A stretch of DNA of 64,000 bases. Source: Tetmemena sp. SeJ-2015 (lineage: Eukaryota > Ciliophora > Spirotrichea > Sporadotrichida > Oxytrichidae). This document shows positions 9,900 to 20,519 of this stretch, one piece after another. Position 1 is the first letter of the stretch; every line of letters starts with the position of its first letter. A program made the position numbers and the translations under genes. Below the pieces are notes generated by a model. That model was not told the DNA's origin. It worked only from the letters and a program-made list of their open reading frames with translations, and searched no databases. The stretch spans positions 124,001-188,000 of the forward strand of contig JAJKFJ010022777.1 in the NCBI GenBank assembly GCA_027382625.1, given 5' to 3'.

Positions 9900-12800
9900 C
9901 TCTGCTTCCTAAACTCCTCCTCTAAAATAAAATCTTAGATTTGAGCTTGTTTCGCAAAGTTGTTAAATATCTGCTCTAGTGAAGTTTATTGGATTGAGTA
10001 TTTAGTTTCATTTAAAATAAAGCATAAAGTATTCTTAGATGTCGTACTACTGCTTAATTTTCTCCATGAGGCCAAATAAATAGCCTATGGATTGGTTTTA
10101 TCCTCCAATCTAAATGAAAAATTAAACTAAGAAGTTTAAGGATTCGTGTCTTACCTTAATTCTAAATGACTGGTTGTAGTGCTCAATGATTTCTACTTTC
10201 TTAAAAGTCTTTTTCAAAAGCTCTACGATCAAGTCACCTCTAGTCTCTGTATAGACCCACCTTAGAAGATCATCTACATCTATCGTCTCCTTCTCTGACA
10301 TCAGCTGTTGGTAAAAATCAGAGCCAGAGCCATTTTCTTTAATTGAGAGAACAGTCTATCTGCAGAGAACTTCTTTAGAATTCCAGAAATTGCTTTTAGC
10401 ACCACTGGATGATCTTCTATTTAGTTCTGAGCTTTTAAGAAAATTAGATCCTCCTTGTCAAGTGGCTTTATTTTCAACTCTATTTCGTATCCCTATTAAC
10501 ATATGATTAAGATTATTAACTTACGTTCCATATTTAGACTTGATATGTTGTGAAGATCCAAAGCAGGTGAATCTACCTTTTACCATGATTCCCATTTTGG
10601 TGCACAGAGCTTCTGCCTCATCCATTGAATGAGTGGTTATGATAACTGAGCTATTTTTGCGAAGTGTAGAGATCTTAGAAATAATTGACCACATGAATCT
10701 CTTAGCTTTGGGATCGACTCCAGTACTTGGTTCATCAAGGAAAATTAGAGGTGGGTTTCCTAGGATGCCATAGCCACTGACAGCTTTCTTTTGTTACCAC
10801 CAGAAAGTCTCTCAGCATTTATATTCTCGTACTCTTTCAAGTCCATTTCAATAAGGGCTCTTTCTACTAGAGCTTCTCTTGAACTCGGCAGTATGCCTTT
10901 AATTTAAGATTTAAGGTGATATAAATTTCAAATTTTAGAGTAGAAGTATAAGTGCTCCTTGACTGTGAGTCTTTCAAATATTGCATCAAACTACGGGCAA
11001 TATCCAATCAGTCTCCTTGCTTTGGAGAAGCCGCTGTAAGATGTTAAGTCCAGGCCTTTAATTGAGAGATCGCCAAATGTGGGAATCTCCTCTCGAGTTA
11101 AGCACTTAAACGTTGTAGTCTTTCCAGCTCCAGAAATGCCAAGCAGTGCAAAGCACTCTCCATATTCTAAGGCAAAGCTAACATAAACATGAGTTTGCAG
11201 TATTTATGCTAACTTTTTCAACTGCTGGGAAATTAGAGTAAAGCTTCCTTAGTTTATTTACTCTCAGAATGCACTTCTCGGGCTTTAGTCTCGCTACTCT
11301 TCTCTCTTCCTCTGCCACATCTTCATCTCCCACCTCCATAGAACTTAACAGAGTTAGCTCTAAATTTGATTTCCTCTTCCTTGCTCTTGCAACAGCTCAA
11401 ATAATTAAGAATAAACTTATTCACGATTGCTTTAGCCATTCTTTGAATTACCCTAGTCTCAGCGATGATGATGAAGAAAAAGAAAGCTATAAATCCTCCT
11501 ATCATGTAAATCAATGAGTATCCTGATAATCATTTACTTTATTTTTCGGTGTATTTTAAGTGAGATATTAATTTTTATGGTTTATCTCTAGATCAAGAGG
11601 TTCGTATGGAGCACTCTTGTTAATGATAGCCAAAATGGATCTGCTAGCAATTTGTTGAATGGCAAGGTTGAGGGAGAAGATAGGGAATACCATGAATATC
11701 CATTTGATGATGGTTGATGCTTCTTATGTTGAAGAGATTATGCTCATGAATTGAACTGCAATCGAAAGGATTCCACCTACCATTATGTAAAGGAGTTTAT
11801 AAAGCTATTAAATTAATAAGAGTCTAGTGAGAATGCTTGCTGTTGAGTCATTGTCAAACATAAAACTCAGCGCGTATACAAATATAGGATTCACAGCGTA
11901 GAATACAAGCAAAATTACCCAAGCATAAGGCATCTAAAATCAAGGTCAAAGTTTTCTTAAAGTCTTACGTCTAGTTAGAAAAGGTAGATAGCCCCTACAG
12001 CGCTACCAATTAAATAATATATAATTGGAAAAGCTGAGAATATTAGGTCGACTATATAGTGAGAAACCCAATAAGCAGGTAAATTTAGTCCGCTGATAAT
12101 CATTTGATACTTTACGTTTCTCTTACGTTCTGAGATTATATTACTAAGTAGGAATTTTAATTAAAATCGGTGATTTTTAAAATAATAACATGGAAGTTGC
12201 AATTTTGTCGTTATTTTAAAATGAATCACATCTGATTGCAGTTCCTGTGAAGCTATAAAATGTATATGATTGGTTTCTCGTTTCAAAGACTGTTAAGATC
12301 CTCTAACAGCGAATATTACTCAGGATTCCCCCAAGAATATCCTTCAGAATGATTAAAATATAGCTGCTTATATGATGGTATGAATCTCGTTTCCAAAGAC
12401 TGCCACAGCATCTTAGGAAGTAACATTTGCGAAGAGTACTGCAGCATATGCATTTTAAGCACTCTATAGATTGTAAATGTAATATTGACCAAATAGAGGC
12501 ACACCCTACTCTGTTGCCTCAGAGTATAGCTTGTTGTCAAAATAGAGTAGCTAGGTCATGAAGTTAGCTGTTGTTGGTAACTCATCGAAAGCCACTTTAT
12601 TAAGAGGTTGCTGCCAAATATTTGCATTTAAATTTGTTTAATATCTATTTTAAGTATGCATTAGTGAGGTAAAAGTCTAAGAATGAGTCTCCATAAATAG
12701 AGTTATAATATACTGGAATGGGAGTTGGAAATAATGTCGCAGATAACGTTCTCGGATTTCCCTCCTTAAATATCTAGACTGAAGCAAGAGCAAGTCCTCC

Positions 12801-15800
12801 AAAGATCAACACAATCGGAAAGAAAAGTTCTATAATTAGGGTTTTGAAATCTCTAAGCTGGATTAAAAACTTCTTTTTTAGTAATGCTCCCAGCTAAGTA
12901 CAGAATATAGAGCATGATCTCGACTAGTGCTTCTCCTCAATAAGATAATCGTCAAAGTTTACTTTCAATGCCTTCTTTTTCTTCTGTTTTGTTTTGCCCT
13001 TTTAAAATTATGAAATTAATTATTCTTCGGCTTTTCAGCTAGTTAGCTTTTCCTCATGCTATCGTCAGAGGTTTTAAATTCAAGGTCTCCAATTTTTAGA
13101 AAAACTTCTTCGAGTGAAGTTATACCCACCCCATAAGTTCTAATGCCAAGCTTTGGTAAATTGTTGTCCATGATGTCGAAAAACTACTAAAAGTGCTTGG
13201 AAGATTCAATAGGCAGTTAATATAATATCTCACTAGATACCTCCTACACCTTGTTTGCCCCCTCTATGTTCTTAAGCACGAATTGATCTATTTGTGGAGC
13301 AGGTTAAATGATAAATTTACTCAAGTCATTTTAATAGTTTTCTACTGAGTTTTTGAATAGTTAAGTTATAGCCTGCTCCATATCTATTCTTGAGGAAGAG
13401 TGAACTGCCGCAGCACTATATCTTTCCTTCACTCATAATAGCTATTCTATCTCCAAGAATATCAGCTTCGTCCATATAGTGGGTAGTTAGAATGATAATC
13501 TTGCCCTACTTATTCTACTTAAGCATATCCCACAGCTTTCTTCGAGAAGTAGTATCCAGACCTGATGTAGGTTCATCCAAGATTATTATCCTCGAAGGAC
13601 CTATCATTGCGCAGCCCACTGACAGTTTCCTTCTCTGACCTCCTGATAAAGTCCTAGCCTTCGCGTTTTCTACCCTTTCTAGCTCTAGATCATTAAGCAT
13701 CTTCCTTACTTCAGAGTCTAGCTGCCTTCCAGATTAGCCTTTGAAACTTGCAAATAAGTACAGATGTTCTTTTGGAGTGAGGGACTCAAATAGTATGTCG
13801 TGTTGGGGGCAGACTCCCAGTATCTGTCTGAACTTGTCCATCTCATCGAACACATCTATTCAAATATTTCATTTACTATTCCAAAAGCCTCGCACTTGCC
13901 TTTGTCTGGTTTAAGCATTCCTGTCAACATTGATATAGTGGTGGTCTTGCCTGCACCATTGTGACCCAGGAGTGCAAATATTTGACTACTGTACATTGTG
14001 ATATTTGAGTTATTGACGGCAATTTTCTGGCCGAATTTTTTCTTCAAGCCTTAAATTTTGAGGCAAAGACCGTCCTGTTCTTGCTTTTTGAAATACTCCA
14101 AGGCTCTTCAAAGCTTAGATTATCATCTGTTTCTCTTCCTCTCTGAGAATACATTGATAAAGTAAAAGTAGATTTTAAGGGGATACATTATTCTATTGAT
14201 GAGTTGATAACAAGCTTTTCTCTTAATTCTTCTTCATCATTGTAGCTTTACTTTCGCTTAGAGTTGGCACTGACTATTGAATCAGCTTATCCTCCTCCAT
14301 TTCCACTGGCGTCGAGTAACGAACTCCTTCTCTTACTCTTCTGGAAATAGTCATACTCCTCTCTCTTCTTCTTTTTGGTACCACACCAGTACCTGCACTA
14401 GCATATGAAATACCACTTCCTCGCCACTCCGTACTAGCTAGGAATTACTTAATCGAGATAGAGTCCCAATAACATGTAAAACACAAAATCAAAGCACAAA
14501 GCCATCAAGCCCCAGAAGAAAGACATGTTGTCGTTTAGTACTGTAATATTTTCGAAGCTTTGACCTCCTGAGTTATTCTCAAAGCTGTACAGAGAGAAAG
14601 CACAGAAAGACATGCCTATGTTAGGCAGAATCGAAACTTTAATTAAGGGATAAATTTAACTCCTATTTTTAGCTCTGTAGACTAGGAAGAATCTTTCACT
14701 GTGTAGGTAATAAAGTAGGATATGATGTGGAGCAATAGTTTAAAGATCATTTGAGAATCAATGAATTTAATAATAAATATAAATGTAGCTGCAGTTGAGG
14801 AGCCTCTTTGATTTGGTATGAGAGATACTATTACTAGAGAAAAGCCAAATAGAGTTAGTCCATATACGAATGCATACAAGAACACTAGCAACTTGTTAGA
14901 CTTGGGAAAGACGTTAATAGAAAGCACTCCCATCATTATCAACGACATCACTGCAACTATGATAACATAGAACACAAACCAACTGCAGAAGTAGCTAGAG
15001 TCTAAATCATAACATTTATTTATTTGAAGTCTTTTAGACCCATCATCTTCATGCCTTCTCGAAGTTTAGTTTCTTTCTCCTCTGCTAGTTTAGAAACCAT
15101 GTAGTAAAGAGGGATCAGAAAAGTGAACATCACGAAGAAGGGAAAATTCTGAGAGAGACTGTCAATAGCTTATGAACTTATGGAACTATACTCTGGAGTT
15201 TTCATCGGCACATAAGCCACATCCACTTGGAATACGCCTCTAGAACGAGCTTTGAGAATACCTTAGTATATCAGCTGATAGATTAAATCTATACAAGATA
15301 AATGCATAGTCTTTTAGATTCCCATGAATCCTGTGTTTTGGTAGTTGCTCCATGAATTGAAGTTGGGCGTCCTTATTTAAAAACAAAATTACACTTCCAA
15401 AGATTTGAATAATATTTCTAAGTTATAAGGTGGTGAGTTTGTGTCAGGTAGCTTGGTTTTTTAGTAGCTGATTTGGAACTGATAATCATCCTTTTAGATA
15501 TCAAACTTATCGACTGTCAGAACAAAGCAGAAACTTGCGTCCTCCTCATTCTATATCAGCTCAAAAGCTTTTTTATTAAAAAGCCTGAAAAGGCTAAATT
15601 GATAAAATATTTTAAGCTTCAGCCTAAGTTTAGAAATATTGATAGTCTAATCCTTCCATCGCTAAAAAAGGAGTTTAGAGAAAATAAGGTTTTAAGAAGT
15701 TATAATTAAACTCAAGTGTTATAGGAACGGATTCTTACTAAGTAAGTTGACTGAATCTGCAAAAAATGCCAAGGTATCGTTAAAATTTTCAATTTTAAAT

Positions 15801-16300
15801 GAGAATAATCGTCATCAGGAGTGATGATTTAATCTATATTAGAATAAACTAATGATAGTAAAGTTTTTTAGATCCATGCTTAGACATTCTAATATAGAAG
15901 AGTAGGCGTCTGATGTCAGTGTTGTGTCTGAAAATTAAATCGTGTCTTGATCTGTTGGTAACACATAAGGGTAAGTGCTGGTGAAGTAAATTTCTAAAAC
16001 AAAAATTAATCAGTTTCTTATTTAAAAATAGCTAATTTTAGAAAAGAGTTTCCCAACTTCCTGCAATTAAAAATAAGATGCTTACTATCATTAAAAATAC
16101 AAATTATTATGCCTATTTATTCTTTAATCAAGATTATTCCTTTCGGGTACTGTTCCGCTTGAGAGCTAATATTATAGTAAAGTGAAAAGACCCATTGTAA
16201 TGAGAGGTAGCAGTATCAGAAAGAACACAAAGCAATAGCTTCGCCTGAGGGTAATGAAGTTCTTTTTTAATAAGACACAGAAATGCCGACAAAAAGACAT
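9900..16300 (-). CDS. ABCA-type full-size ABC transporter, IES-interrupted
   Basis: Membrane ATPase of the ABCA (lipid-type exporter) family, in order TMD1-NBD1-TMD2-NBD2. Start ATG at 16298-16300; the first residues ([12 protein letters not shown] followed by a hydrophobic span) are typical. TMD1 includes [20 protein letters not shown] and several spans, then [20 protein letters not shown]1: Walker [13 protein letters not shown] (about 13941-13980), GVCPQHD Q-loop, [10 protein letters not shown] signature, [12 protein letters not shown]alker [10 protein letters not shown] switch. TMD2: [20 protein letters not shown], then [23 protein letters not shown]2: Walker [13 protein letters not shown] (about 11111-11150), [39 protein letters not shown]. 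The C-terminus has the usual [11 protein letters not shown]. At least eleven IESs and two GT-AG introns are removed. Three single-base frame breaks (near 14101, 10767 and 10500) remain. The exact stop is uncertain (about 9.7-9.9 kb). Confidence 0.92.
10003..10033 (-). other. IES, 31 bp, pointer AATACT (ABC transporter)
   Basis: Pointer copies (AGTATT on plus) lie at 9997-10002 and 10028-10033. Removal joins QQYDIQEY to [14 protein letters not shown], the conserved ABCA C-terminal motif. Confidence 0.85.
10110..10154 (-). other. Spliceosomal intron, 45 nt (ABC transporter)
   Basis: Minus-strand GTAAGA...TTTAG between NQSFRIK and [17 protein letters not shown]. It fits GT-AG rules and is in phase. 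No pointer repeat flanks it, so it is an intron rather than an IES. Confidence 0.75.
10906..10935 (-). other. IES, 30 bp, pointer AAATT (ABC transporter)
   Basis: Pointer copies (AATTT on plus) lie at 10901-10905 and 10931-10935. Removal joins [10 protein letters not shown] to [16 protein letters not shown] in NBD2. A third AATTT sits inside the insert at 10924-10928. Confidence 0.8.
11934..11968 (-). other. Spliceosomal intron, 35 nt (ABC transporter TMD2)
   Basis: Minus-strand GTAAGA...TTTTAG between GAIYLFQLD and [14 protein letters not shown]. Removal keeps the hydrophobic TMD2 frame open. Confidence 0.75.
12276..12402 (-). repeat. 17-18-bp direct repeat bounding an insert in the second extracellular domain
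   Basis: Near-identical copies at 12276-12292 and 12385-12402 differ by one base in a short C run. Upstream (minus) of the second copy the transporter reads cleanly ([11 protein letters not shown]). The ~110 bp between the copies brings TGA into frame. This looks like an IES with an unusually long pointer, but the joined downstream frame soon meets TGA again, so another element must follow. Confidence 0.5.
12629..12662 (-). other. IES, 34 bp, pointer AATGCA (ABC transporter)
   Basis: Pointer copies (TGCATT on plus) lie at 12623-12628 and 12657-12662. Removal joins [10 protein letters not shown] to [16 protein letters not shown]. Confidence 0.8.
13004..13035 (-). other. IES, 32 bp, pointer AAAAG (ABC transporter)
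   Basis: Pointer copies (CTTTT on plus) lie at 12999-13003 and 13031-13035. Removal joins SMRKSQLAEK to [13 protein letters not shown], the linker between NBD1 and TMD2. Confidence 0.8.
13295..13355 (-). other. IES, 61 bp, pointer CAAA (ABC transporter)
   Basis: Pointer copies (TTTG on plus) lie at 13291-13294 and 13352-13355. Removal joins [11 protein letters not shown] to [14 protein letters not shown]. An in-frame TGA lies within the insert. Confidence 0.75.
13847..13872 (-). other. IES, 26 bp, pointer ATGA (ABC transporter)
   Basis: Pointer copies (TCAT on plus) lie at 13843-13846 and 13869-13872. Removal joins [11 protein letters not shown] to [15 protein letters not shown], the expected Walker A to Q-loop spacing. 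Confidence 0.85.
14644..14771 (-). other. IES, 128 bp, pointer ATTAAA (ABC transporter)
   Basis: Pointer copies (TTTAAT on plus) lie at 14638-14643 and 14766-14771. Removal joins [12 protein letters not shown] to [20 protein letters not shown] within TMD1 and corrects the frame. Confidence 0.82.
14993..15030 (-). other. IES, 38 bp, pointer ACTTC (ABC transporter)
   Basis: Pointer copies (GAAGT on plus) lie at 14988-14992 and 15026-15030. Removal joins [10 protein letters not shown] to [15 protein letters not shown], a standard ABCA TMD1 sequence. Confidence 0.88.
15809..15847 (-). other. IES, 39 bp, pointer TTATTCT (ABC transporter)
   Basis: Pointer copies (AGAATAA on plus) lie at 15802-15808 and 15841-15847. 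Removal joins [11 protein letters not shown] to [18 protein letters not shown] and removes a TGA. Confidence 0.85.
15994..16038 (-). other. IES, 45 bp, pointer AAATT (ABC transporter)
   Basis: Pointer copies (AATTT on plus) lie at 15989-15993 and 16034-16038. Removal joins [10 protein letters not shown] to [15 protein letters not shown] and removes an in-frame TGA. Confidence 0.82.
16076..16099 (-). other. IES, 24 bp, pointer ATTAAAAATA on plus (ABC transporter)
   Basis: Ten-base direct repeats lie at 16066-16075 and 16090-16099. The insert length is a multiple of three but contains TGA in frame; removal gives [13 protein letters not shown]. Confidence 0.72.
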
Positions 16301-16823
16301 TTTTAAATTCTCTGAGTTTTTCTTAATACAATTAATCAATCGGTTTATTAAGAATGAAATAATCTATCTCATCTGATCTGTCCTACTGTAATAAATTTCA
16401 GAGATATGATTTGGTTTACAAAAAGAAATTAAAAAAGCAAGATTATTATGATATAAATGAAAATAATATATAAAAGCTAGCCTGTTTATGAGTTAGAGAT
16501 ATATTGGGTAGGTGTGTGGTTGATTTTATGTATAATCGTTCTATATAATTTAAACTATTGAATTCTCTTTCAAAATTATCTCATCAATTATTTTTTAAAA
16601 TTATAAATAATTTTTTTCAATCAAAGATTTGTGAGAATAAGAGATTTTTCTTTGACTAGATGAATTAAGTCTGGATACTCACAAGTCGTGTTTTTTATTC
16701 CTTTAAATTGATGTGTGAAGCTTGTGACAAAATGTAACATTTCTTGTTATTTGGGTCTAATCAATTTCATTTATTTGTCACTAAAACCGGCTCTGATCTC
16801 AGCGTCAATAATCCTATCAGATA
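16301..16823. other. Intergenic, AT-rich
   Basis: Between the ABC transporter start and the 3' end of cyclin gene 3. No ORF with protein character is seen. It presumably holds the transporter promoter and the cyclin 3 3' region, but no specific element can be named. Confidence 0.45.
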
Positions 16824-19015
16824 TCAACTTTGAATTTTAAAAGTGGAATTATAAGTTAACTTTCTGATAAATTGACTATCAATAGAGGAGGCTTGGTCAC
16901 TATCAGATTCAATAGAAGTCTAAAGAAGAAGAAACATCTTCAAAGCCATTTAAATCAAGTTCACCTGAAATATCTAAAAATTTAAATTATGCTTATTGAT
17001 TTAGTTTTCCAATAAAATCTTTTAGGTTACTTAGTAGAGTGTAAGTTTCAATTTTCTTTCTTATATTTTAGGCTTTAAATTTTTATGATATGTTTTTTAG
17101 CATGAAAAAATATCTGGAATTTATCTTCTTCAAATTTACTCTGGTCATATAATTTTCAGTTTAAACTAAAAAATCATGAAGGTTGATTTCCGCTTCTTAA
17201 TGTGTTGCAGTTTCTTTCCTCCCTAGTTAAGTAAAATACAATATGATTTGGTTAGGGAAGGTGGAGTTCGTAGTGCCTAATAGTACTTGTGATGGGGAAA
17301 GAGTGCAGCAGTTGTCTGTACAAAAAGGTGAAGACTCTTTAGACTTCGCTTTTCACCATCTGTCGAGTCTCAAATCTGTCGTTCCACACCACCTGGTTAA
17401 GAGAACTCTACAGATTAATCGATATCGTCTCATACAGAGAATGAGAGTACAGCTTAAATCCTCATTATATAAACACAGAATTGTATATTTTATGTCCTAA
17501 AGTCTGAACAATATCTTATTCTGTACTATTCAATTGAACATAAAATAGCAAATGCAGTTGATATTAAATTAGTTATTTGAGAATAATAAGTTCTTCAAGA
17601 GAGTATTTTCCATGAGCAGCTTCTTACAGCAGCTATGTGGGGAAGATAGGTCTTAAATCCTCCAGCTTAGATGCAATCCATATGCATAATAAATAAATTA
17701 GGATTGAGAGAATATTTTGAAGCAAGTCATGCCCGCTCTATGAAAATCATTGCGATTCTAGAGGGAATAAAAAGTATCTTATTTTAATAATAATAATATT
17801 ATTGAAGGAATTTGAGTTGAATTTTTCGAGATAGTACCTGTCCAATATTTATATAGAGAGGAGTAAGGTTTGTGCTTCACTCTTCTCAAATACTCTAAAC
17901 ACCTAACTCATTCGTTTTAAGTATAAAGAAATTAAGTATATTTGTATCATCCAATCAATCATGCGAGCTCGATTCATTTCAGTAAGGCCGTGATATTTAT
18001 AGACCTCTTGCAAGCTGCTGACATTTTAAGTATCCTTATTGCGAGTGCTTGGCTCTAAATATAAAATTAACATCTTTAGCAAAGCAGGAAAACGGATTTT
18101 TAAATTGTTATAAACTTAAAACAATAATTTCACTGAGATGTAAGTAATAGTCTTAAGTTTAGCAGCTCAATAATTTTGATTTCAAGATCTATTAAAAATA
18201 AAATAGTATATTATTTATAAATGAAGATCTGCTGTCTTATTAGAATTAGGATCCTCTCCATTTTCATGTAAGTCAGGGAATGAGCTTATCTACTATTAAT
18301 TCCTTTAGAAATAGCTCGGCTTTAAAAGATACACAAATTAAACTTCACCAATCTTTTTCTAAATTTATCTAAGACCTATCATTAATTTTAAATGAATTTT
18401 CTCTTTGAGTTCGACGGAGTTTGTTCTGCAGAAAAATGCTAGATAGGATATTTATCTGAACTCTGATTATTTTTATTAAAATGTATTTTACTAAGCCATT
18501 AATAGAAATATTTTCACAGCAATAAGCTTGTTTGTGAAGGTGTTGATTGTGAGGAGAGATTTATTCCTGGGTGAAGGTTATATGGATCGAGGGCCTGTGT
18601 GGCTGAGGTTTGTGAGATGAAGCTTTTATTTTTCATGAGCTGATTCAGGTTTAGGTTAGAAAGTGCCCACCAAATTGTTAGAAGATATTTACCCTGCCTT
18701 AAGTTGCTGCCCTCCACTCACAATACTAATCTCTCGCTAGTTCAAAAAAAATAAAATGCTCATGATAGCAGAGGATAAATAAAAAGGAAACATATATTTT
18801 TATATTAAGATCATAATCCTCCCCAGAGATAATGAAATAGAATGCTAATTTATCTAACTTTAAAAGATGGATCTAGCTTATAAAGTCAAGAGGCCTGGTT
18901 GGTTGTATCCCCTCCTAAGTGATCTGAGAGTGGGTGTTGCGCTGTTATTACCAAGAGCAGAATAATCACCTAGCTTTGAATGTACCTAAAGTTCTTTCAC
19001 CTTGAAGCTATTCAT
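16824..19015 (-). CDS. Cyclin gene 3 (A/B-type), IES-interrupted
   Basis: Third cyclin paralogue. The start is placed at ATG 19013-19015 (MNSFKVKELQVHSKLGDYS), with an in-frame TGA just upstream. An N-terminal MDS at about 18514-18720 contains SATQALDPYNLHPG, resembling SATQALPPPR of cyclin 1. First box: LQEVYKYHGLTEMNRARMID, DWM, then SQVFRVFEKSEAQTLLLSI and ILDRYYL, then IASKLEDLRPIFPTQLLQEA and HGKYSLEEL. That last stretch is uninterrupted, unlike in cyclins 1 and 2. A downstream segment near 17240-17480 (FKLYSHSLYETI) probably belongs to the second box. The tail at 16824-16960 is acidic and Ser-rich (LNGFEDVSS, IESDSDQASSIDSQF) with TGA at 16824-16826. The second-box joins are unresolved. 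Confidence 0.75.
16914..16931 (-). other. Possible 13-bp IES, pointer CTTCT (cyclin 3 tail)
   Basis: Deleting 13 bp between AGAAG copies (plus, 16914-16918 and 16924-16931) turns the ending FEDVSSSLDFY-stop into FEDVSSIESDSDQASSID. The alternative is that the TGA is the genuine stop; the acidic Ser-rich sequence beyond it favours an IES. Confidence 0.45.
17912..17950 (-). other. IES, 39 bp, pointer ATGA (cyclin 3)
   Basis: Pointer copies (TCAT on plus) lie at 17908-17911 and 17947-17950. Removal joins RARMIDWM to SQVFRVFEKSEAQ. The same codon is interrupted in cyclins 1 and 2. Confidence 0.8.
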
Positions 19016-19339
19016 CCTTTGTTGTCTCACTTAGTAGTGAACTTAAAATTAAGTAACAACAATATTAGTCTTCCTTAGTTGTTAGATTCAGTTGTAGTGC
19101 AAGTTGATATTGTGGGGAGCACAGTGAAAGTAGCCTTTTCATTAGTTTATTTCTTCTTAGTTTAAAATAATTTGTCTATAAGAAATCTAAGTATGAGTTT
19201 CAAAGGAAGACTTCTGGTTATCTGCTTATTGTATAAGGTTACACCTTTTATAGTTGTTCTCTGAAAAGAAGTTATCTACTTCAATAGTGCTACAAAATTA
19301 AAATGACTGCTTATTTAAGCACTTGTCTAATTTTAGCCT

Positions 19340-19510
19340 AGTAATTGTGAGTTTTCTACTACAAAGCGCCTTGTCAGAGTTTAAACGCGTCTGCTCGGAT
19401 CCTCAATAGACTGAATTCTATTTTTGGCAGAGGCAATGCTGCTACGAGAGGGTTCTTCTTGGGTAGGGTATATAGCTTTGCTGAGCTTAATTCATTGTAT
19501 AGGCTTGGAA
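19340..19510 (-). CDS. Orphan coding-like segment
   Basis: GC-richer block with an open minus-strand frame reading YPTQEEPSRSSIASAKNRIQ and then SIEDPSRRVQTLTRR. It is basic and Ser-rich, like the disordered N-termini of the cyclins, but lies upstream of the chosen cyclin 3 start. It could be a 5' MDS of cyclin 3 or belong to another gene. No family is recognised. Confidence 0.4.
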
Positions 19511-20519
19511 TAATTAAATAAAAAGTTAAATAGAATAGAATGATGATTTTATGAATTGAGTTGATGTTGATTATTATCGTTTATTTATTTAATTACTTGT
19601 TAAGACATCATATATAGAGTTAGGTACTTAAAATGCGCAAGTTTATAAGTATGTTCTGAATCTTGCTTCTGAGATTATTTCTATATAATATTCCCCTAAT
19701 GTGATTTTATTTACATTTTAGATGGATAGATGAATGCGTAAATAGTAAATAGGAATGCAAATAAATCTTAATGTAATAATGCAGCAGCAAATAATTAGTA
19801 TATTTATTTCCTCTAATAGCAAAGAGAATGAGATTTATTACTATGATAGACTTATCTAATTCTACTCTTTTATTTCAAATGAAAATTTATATTTATTTTA
19901 ATAAATTATTTTAAGAAATTATTGTGAAAAAGCAGATATCAAATAAGCACGAATGAAGTTTAAGAGTGATTTATATTTAGCGTACGAAAATTATTCATGT
20001 CTAAATGTGTATTTAATATAAGTATAAAATTTTTTGGTCTGACTGTAGGTGTCGTTTTAGAGCTGGCCACGTCTTCACTTTAATTTTTTTAAAGTTGAGA
20101 TACTTAGCTACTTATCTTATAATAAAAAACAAATGAATGTATCTAGGAACTAAGGGAAGTCACATAAAAATATAGACAAATGTTTGAGGAATTCAGCTAA
20201 AAGATTTTTATAAGGACTGTCAAGAAACTCAATTTTGTGAGTTAAAATTTAGCAAGCGAGGCTCCCGACCTTCTCCTGAAAAATTAAACCACAAATATAA
20301 ATTCACTTAATAATCTTAAATAACGAGTATAACTATTTTTATGAAGCTTTGAGAGCTGAGGGCTTTTTGAAATCTATTGCTTGCTGTTATTAGATAGACC
20401 GAATTTGTTAGGTTATTCACAATTCAGCTATATCTAATTCAAAATAATAAGAAAGCACACATACACACACTAGAACTTATTTGAGGATTTGTGAATGGTT
20501 CTTATTTGCCGTAGTATTA

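Noticed and set aside
10501..10532. GT-AG intron in the ABC transporter C-terminal region
   Set aside because: The ends look canonical, but splicing leaves the frame one base off from KYGTGYEIEL. Either a base is missing or it is not an intron, so it was not listed as one.
11269..11517. 82-codon plus-strand ORF with a Ser-rich start
   Set aside because: Antisense shadow of the ABC transporter TMD2/NBD2 linker, whose minus-strand frame fits the family.
15473..15709. 78-codon plus-strand ORF
   Set aside because: Antisense to the continuous transporter frame containing [14 protein letters not shown] and [16 protein letters not shown].
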